Assembly: GCA_003524335.1 (NCBI GenBank)
Contig: DQHV01000269.1
Coordinates: forward strand, 15,753-25,451
Length of the DNA: 9,699 bases
DNA from: Candidatus Aminicenantota bacterium
GTDB taxonomy: Bacteria > Acidobacteriota > Aminicenantia > Aminicenantales > UBA8522
Direction: 5' to 3'
Both the position numbers and the translations under genes were made by a program. The notes beneath the pieces are model-generated. The model made no database searches. It was not told the DNA's origin and saw only the letters and a list, made by a program, of their open reading frames with translations. Below, piece after piece: positions 6,723-9,699 of this stretch; position 1 is the first letter of the stretch; every line of letters starts with the position of its first letter.

Positions 6723-7163
6723 ATGGAGGAGAAGGACCTCGCCTCCGTCCTGGAGATCGAACACCTGTCCTTTCCCAACCCCTGGCACGAGAGCACGTTC
6801 CGCGGCGAGATCCAGCACCGGCCGATCTCGTTTCCCTTGGTCATCGTGCATGAGACGCTCGACCGGGTCATCGGCTATGTCATCTTCTGGGCCATAGGCG
6901 AGGACGTCCAGATCAATAACATCGCCCTGCATCCCGATTTCCGGGGGCTGGGGATCGGTGAGCGGGTGCTGAGGCAAATTATCGCAGAGGTGAAGTTCCG
7001 GGGGGCGCGCCTGATCACGCTGGAGGTCCGGCCTTCCAACACGGCGGCCATGTCGCTCTACAAAAAGCTCGGGTTCAAGATGATCGGGATCCGGAAAGCC
7101 TACTACTCCGTCCCACCCGAGGACGCCATCGTTCTCGGCCTGCGCCTGGGGGACGTTCCCTAA
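6723..7163 (+). CDS. rimI: RimI-type GNAT N-acetyltransferase, start probably further upstream
   Basis: From ATG 6723 this gives 146 residues. RimI acetylates the N-terminal alanine of ribosomal protein S18 with acetyl-CoA. Seen: the acetyl-CoA loop HPDFRGLGIG (70-79), EVRPSN with the catalytic-position Glu101, SLYKKLGF with Tyr113, and a late EDAIVLGL strand. The first beta-strand expected before MEEKDL (compare E. coli RimI, which has about seven more residues there) is missing from this start. The frame stays open upstream and encodes FYHLRRM just before it. No ATG, GTG or TTG is available upstream; an ATA at 6678 overlaps the tsaB TAG as ATAG and has GGAGG (6666-6670) 7 nt upstream, and a CTG lies at 6714. 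The stop TAA (7161-7163) and the last four codons (GDVP) lie in the left arm of an inverted-repeat element. Confidence 0.9.
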   Translation: MEEKDLASVLEIEHLSFPNPWHESTFRGEIQHRPISFPLVIVHETLDRVIGYVIFWAIGEDVQINNIALHPDFRGLGIGERVLRQIIAEVKFRGARLITLEVRPSNTAAMSLYKKLGFKMIGIRKAYYSVPPEDAIVLGLRLGDVP

Positions 7164-7307
7164 GGGGCCACCCCGCCATATTTGAATTAGCACAGAAACA
7201 GTTTTAGCTTGGCCTGTATCTCGTGCTTAACCTGAAAAGCTGGCTCTCCATAATAAAAAGATGTATTTAGGCGAGCGCAGCAGGGTGGCCCCTCGGGGAA
7301 CGTCCCC
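7149..7307. repeat. 159-bp inverted-repeat element (MITE/REP-like) between convergent genes
   Basis: The left arm (7149-7173) and right arm (7283-7307) are 25 nt each and match at 23 positions as an inverted repeat. Each arm consists of GGGGACGTTCCC, itself self-complementary apart from one G.T pair, then two variable bases, then AGGGGCCACCC, which can form a small G4-CCA-C4 hairpin. The 109-bp core is about 42% GC, far below the surroundings, and holds no convincing gene. Ends of this kind resemble the palindromic sequences around REP-associated (Y1/IS200-like) transposases, so a non-autonomous mobile element is likely. No target-site duplication is evident. It abuts both neighbours: the rimI stop is within the left arm and the transporter stop lies 2 bp beyond the right arm. 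The long stem could also end transcription from both sides. Confidence 0.7.
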
Positions 7308-7308
7308 T

Positions 7309-8313
7309 CTATAGGAGCAAGCTGATCATCAGGATGCTGCAGGCGGCGACGACCAAGGCGCCGAGAAAGCCGACCACGAGCGGTTTGAGCCCGACCTTCC
7401 TGAAAACGCCGAAAGCCGTGTTGAGGCCGATCCCCGCCATGGAGACGACGATCAGAAACCGCCCCAGCCAGGTCAAACCGCCCACTCCCTTGGCCGAGAA
7501 ATAGCCGGCCGTGTTGAGACCGGCCATGACGAAGTAGCCGAAGAGAAACCAGGGAAAGGCTTTGGCCCAATTGACCTTCCCTTTTTTCAGGGCGGCGGCC
7601 TGGAGATAAGTCCTGCTGAACCAGGCGGCGATCAAGAAGGCAAGCGGTGCCATGAAGCAGTTGCGGACGAGCTTCACGGCCGTGGCCGTCTTTCCGGCCA
7701 GGTCGGAAAAAATAAATCCGGCCCCTACGACCTGGGGCGTGGCGTGGATGGCCGTGCCTGAGAACACACCGAAAGCGATGTCTCCGACTCCGAGCGCCCT
7801 GGCGATCTGAGGATAGAAGAGGATGGCGGCCAGTCCCCAGAGTGTTATCGTCCCGATGGCGTAGCACGTCTCCTCTTCTCTCGCCTTGATGAGCGGGGCG
7901 GTAATAGCGATGGCCGATCCGCCGCAGATTGTCGTTCCCACCGAGAGCAGCGTGGACAGGGTGGGGGAGAGGCTGAACAGCCGGCCGAGAGCATAGATGA
8001 TGAAATAGCTGACGGTCATGGTCACCAGGATGATGACCAGCATCTGCGGGCCCTGCGACCCTATGTCCTTGAAATTCAGGGTTGCGCCGATGAGGATGAC
8101 GCCCCAGATGAGAGGCTTTTCGAATTGCTTGATGCCGGCATGGAAGAAAGCGGGCACGACGCCGATATTCCTGGCGAGGAGGCCGATGATGACGGCCAGG
8201 GCCGTCGCCTCCAGCGGATGTTTTCCACCGGCAACGATGAGGTTGGAGAGGAGCATAGAGAGGACGCCGACTGCAACCATGAGAAGCCAGCCGGAAACAT
8301 GCTCCTTTTTCAT
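7309..8313 (-). CDS. YeiH-family (UPF0324) putative sulfate exporter, integral membrane protein
   Basis: A 334-residue polytopic inner-membrane protein with about ten hydrophobic segments from residue 8 to the C-terminus. Family hallmarks are the glycine-rich GTTICGGSAIAI (126-137) and GVFSGTAIHATPQVVGAG (182-199), plus GVILIGATLNF (71-81). Members are annotated as putative sulfate exporters; direct transport evidence is thin, so the substrate is tentative. The ATG at 8311-8313 is preceded by GAAGG. It begins 13 bp after the stop of the M24 gene, so the two share a transcript. The TAG stop (7309-7311) lies 2 bp outside the right arm of the inverted-repeat element. The length is normal for the family, so the element has not truncated it. 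Confidence 0.9.
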   Translation of the reverse strand: MKKEHVSGWLLMVAVGVLSMLLSNLIVAGGKHPLEATALAVIIGLLARNIGVVPAFFHAGIKQFEKPLIWGVILIGATLNFKDIGSQGPQMLVIILVTMTVSYFIIYALGRLFSLSPTLSTLLSVGTTICGGSAIAITAPLIKAREEETCYAIGTITLWGLAAILFYPQIARALGVGDIAFGVFSGTAIHATPQVVGAGFIFSDLAGKTATAVKLVRNCFMAPLAFLIAAWFSRTYLQAAALKKGKVNWAKAFPWFLFGYFVMAGLNTAGYFSAKGVGGLTWLGRFLIVVSMAGIGLNTAFGVFRKVGLKPLVVGFLGALVVAACSILMISLLL

Positions 8314-8326
8314 CGGCCTTCGCTTC

Positions 8327-9676
8327 TCATTTGATCAAGATGAGCTCCGTCATGGGCGGCGTCAGGTAGCGGGCGCCGTTCTTCTCGACGATCACCATCT
8401 CCTGAAAATGCATCCCGATGTTGCCCCCATGCTCTTCGGAGTAAGCGCGCAGGCTGGGCTCGACGGCATAGATGTCGTTCTCGTGGATCTTCATGTGGAT
8501 CTTCTCGCCATAGGCCTTCCAGGGCGGGCCCAGGATGACACCCAAACCGTGGACCCAGACTCCGGTCGTGTGGCCTGTGGCATGCGGGTATTCCGGGAAA
8601 CCGGCCTTCTTCACGACCTCCCTGGCCGCAAGGTCGACCTCGTACCCCGTGGCGCCCGGTCTGATCTTGGCCACCGCAGCCTGCGTCGCCTCGAAGCAAG
8701 TGTCGAACATCCTTTTGATCAATTCCGGTGGTTCCTTTTCCCCTTCCCGGAGGACGTAGGCGGCCTTGTTCAAGTCGGACATGTGACCTTCCAAGAGAAA
8801 CCCCGAGTTGATGACGATGAGGTCGCCCCGCTCGATGACCTTGTCGGAGGGCGGCCTTCCCAGCCTGAACGTGCTCACGCTCACGGTCGGGCACCACCAT
8901 TCCTGCCAGCCCGGGCCCATCCCTTCTTCCTCGACCCTTTTTCGGATGTAATCAAAAATTCCCCTGGCCGTCGTACTGCCGGGCTTGACCATGCGGAGAG
9001 CTTCCACTGTGATCTCGGCGGATTTCCGGCTTGATTTCTCCAGGAGCTGGACCTCGGCGGCGACCTTCCGGTTCCAGAGCGAGACGACGACCCTTTCCGC
9101 GGAGACCACGCGGGTGGCGAGCTCAGGCCCAACCGCCCGATCGAACATGATCTTCATCCCATAGCTCAGCCCGTCGGCGACACCCTCGTCTTCTGAAAAA
9201 TTGAGGCCGATGGTCCTGGGGTTGATCTCCCTGAGCGTCGTCCCCAGCTTCTCCAGAAATTCCGAGTGGCCCTTCTCGCGATTATAGGTGTATCTCAGGA
9301 CCTTTCTATAGATCCCCGTTTCCTCTACCGGCTTGGCGTCTCCCTCCGCGACGATGGCGGTCCGCTCTCCGGCTATAGTGAAGATGAACGCCGCCGGGAC
9401 CTTGACCTCCTCGCCGCCGATGTATTCCACGATCGGGTCGAGCTGGATGTCCCTTTCCCAGATCACGTTGGTCATGTCGTCGCAGGGATCGCGGGTTAGA
9501 GTGACCCAGCATGCGATACCGTGCTCCTTCAGGATCGGGATGAGGAGCTCGTCCAGCTTGCTTTTCCGGATGAGGTCCCGGAGCTCGGTGTTCGTATGCC
9601 GGTAGCCGAACTGAGCGGAGAGGTCGAGCCCCAGGGAAACACACAGCAGAGGAACAAGAATCAGCCGCTTTTTCAT
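8327..9676 (-). CDS. secreted M24 (aminopeptidase P/creatinase-type) family protein with a changed metal ligand
   Basis: A 449-residue protein. An N-terminal signal peptide (KKR, then a hydrophobic stretch, ending LSA|Q near residue 21) predicts export to the periplasm. A creatinase-like N-terminal domain (about 30-200) precedes a pita-bread M24 domain (about 205-449). M24 peptidases cleave N-terminal residues, often before proline, with two metals held by Asp, Asp, His, Glu, Glu. Here Asp301 (SDLNK), His369 (HATGHTTG), Glu406 (AVEPSL) and Glu426 (FQEMVI) are in place, but the first ligand is Asn290 in INSG rather than Asp (codon AAC, 8807-8809 on the complement). Activity may be weakened, single-metal or non-peptidase, as in creatinase, which lacks metal. 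GGAGG (9683-9687) lies 6 nt before the ATG, supporting the start. It is the first gene of a two-gene operon with the YeiH-family transporter. Confidence 0.9.
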   Translation of the reverse strand: MKKRLILVPLLCVSLGLDLSAQFGYRHTNTELRDLIRKSKLDELLIPILKEHGIACWVTLTRDPCDDMTNVIWERDIQLDPIVEYIGGEEVKVPAAFIFTIAGERTAIVAEGDAKPVEETGIYRKVLRYTYNREKGHSEFLEKLGTTLREINPRTIGLNFSEDEGVADGLSYGMKIMFDRAVGPELATRVVSAERVVVSLWNRKVAAEVQLLEKSSRKSAEITVEALRMVKPGSTTARGIFDYIRKRVEEEGMGPGWQEWWCPTVSVSTFRLGRPPSDKVIERGDLIVINSGFLLEGHMSDLNKAAYVLREGEKEPPELIKRMFDTCFEATQAAVAKIRPGATGYEVDLAAREVVKKAGFPEYPHATGHTTGVWVHGLGVILGPPWKAYGEKIHMKIHENDIYAVEPSLRAYSEEHGGNIGMHFQEMVIVEKNGARYLTPPMTELILIK

Positions 9677-9699
9677 CCTCCGCCTCCGACTAGTCCTTT

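Noticed and set aside
7174..7282. Possible small RNA or gene remnant inside the inverted-repeat core
   Set aside because: I found only a weak 5-bp internal stem and no promoter-like pair or convincing coding motif; an AT-rich spacer of a mobile repeat explains it as well.
7187..7867. 226-codon - strand frame that overlaps the transporter gene and enters the inverted-repeat element
   Set aside because: The transporter frame has clear membrane-family motifs. This frame is Arg/Gly-rich low-complexity sequence, and only its last 30 or so residues fall in the element core.
8018..9034. Long open frame (338 codons) on the + strand opposite the M24 and YeiH-family genes
   Set aside because: It lies antisense to two clear protein families, is rich in Arg, Pro and Asp as expected for a GC-rich shadow frame, and shows no recognisable motif.
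1..9699. CRISPR array, tRNA/rRNA gene, phage or toxin-antitoxin genes
   Set aside because: No regularly spaced direct repeats, no cloverleaf-like tRNA sequence, and no integrase, transposase or small toxin-antitoxin pair could be seen on either strand.

Overview
This is a GC-rich (roughly 60%), gene-dense bacterial chromosomal segment. It encodes central or amino-acid carbon metabolism, a tRNA-modification/acetyltransferase pair, and a peptidase-like/transporter pair. There is no rRNA, tRNA, CRISPR array or recognisable transposase gene. Shine-Dalgarno sequences, four-base stop/start overlaps and the tsaB-rimI pair mark it as bacterial. The gene mix resembles uncultured anaerobic lineages such as Aminicenantes/Acidobacteriota-like bacteria, but that placement is a guess that the sequence alone cannot prove.

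Layout. 1-1561 (+): the 3'-most 355 codons of a LeuC/homoaconitase-type large subunit, overlapping its small subunit (LeuD type) by 4 bp. 1663-2913 (-): a Gfo/Idh/MocA oxidoreductase facing the leuCD-like pair and driven by a fairly good sigma70-like promoter. 2914-3068 is a divergent intergenic region. 3069-5993 (+): an isocitrate/isopropylmalate dehydrogenase-family gene followed closely by a second, divergent LeuC/LeuD-type pair. 6001-7163 (+): tsaB and rimI, continuing the same close-packed run. 7149-7307: a 159-bp inverted-repeat element with an AT-rich core, lying between convergent genes. 7309-9676 (-): an M24-type secreted peptidase homolog followed by a YeiH-family membrane transporter, in one operon.

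How the genes fit together. LeuCD-type enzymes move a hydroxyl group between adjacent carbons of a 2-hydroxy-polycarboxylate, and IDH/IMDH-family enzymes then oxidatively decarboxylate the product. The segment therefore carries two dehydratase/isomerase pairs and one matching dehydrogenase. The first pair looks like a conventional isopropylmalate/homoaconitate-type enzyme. The second pair, in the same run as the dehydrogenase, keeps the three [4Fe-4S] cysteines but has lost or shifted two active-site histidines, and its small subunit has a rewritten substrate loop. It is the best candidate in the window for an enzyme of altered or unassigned specificity. No acyl-transfer synthase (LeuA, homocitrate or citramalate synthase) is in view, so the substrate cannot be fixed here.

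Other points of note: rimI seems to need a non-ATG upstream start to have a full GNAT fold, and its stop codon lies inside the inverted-repeat element; the M24 protein has Asn where the first metal-binding Asp is expected.
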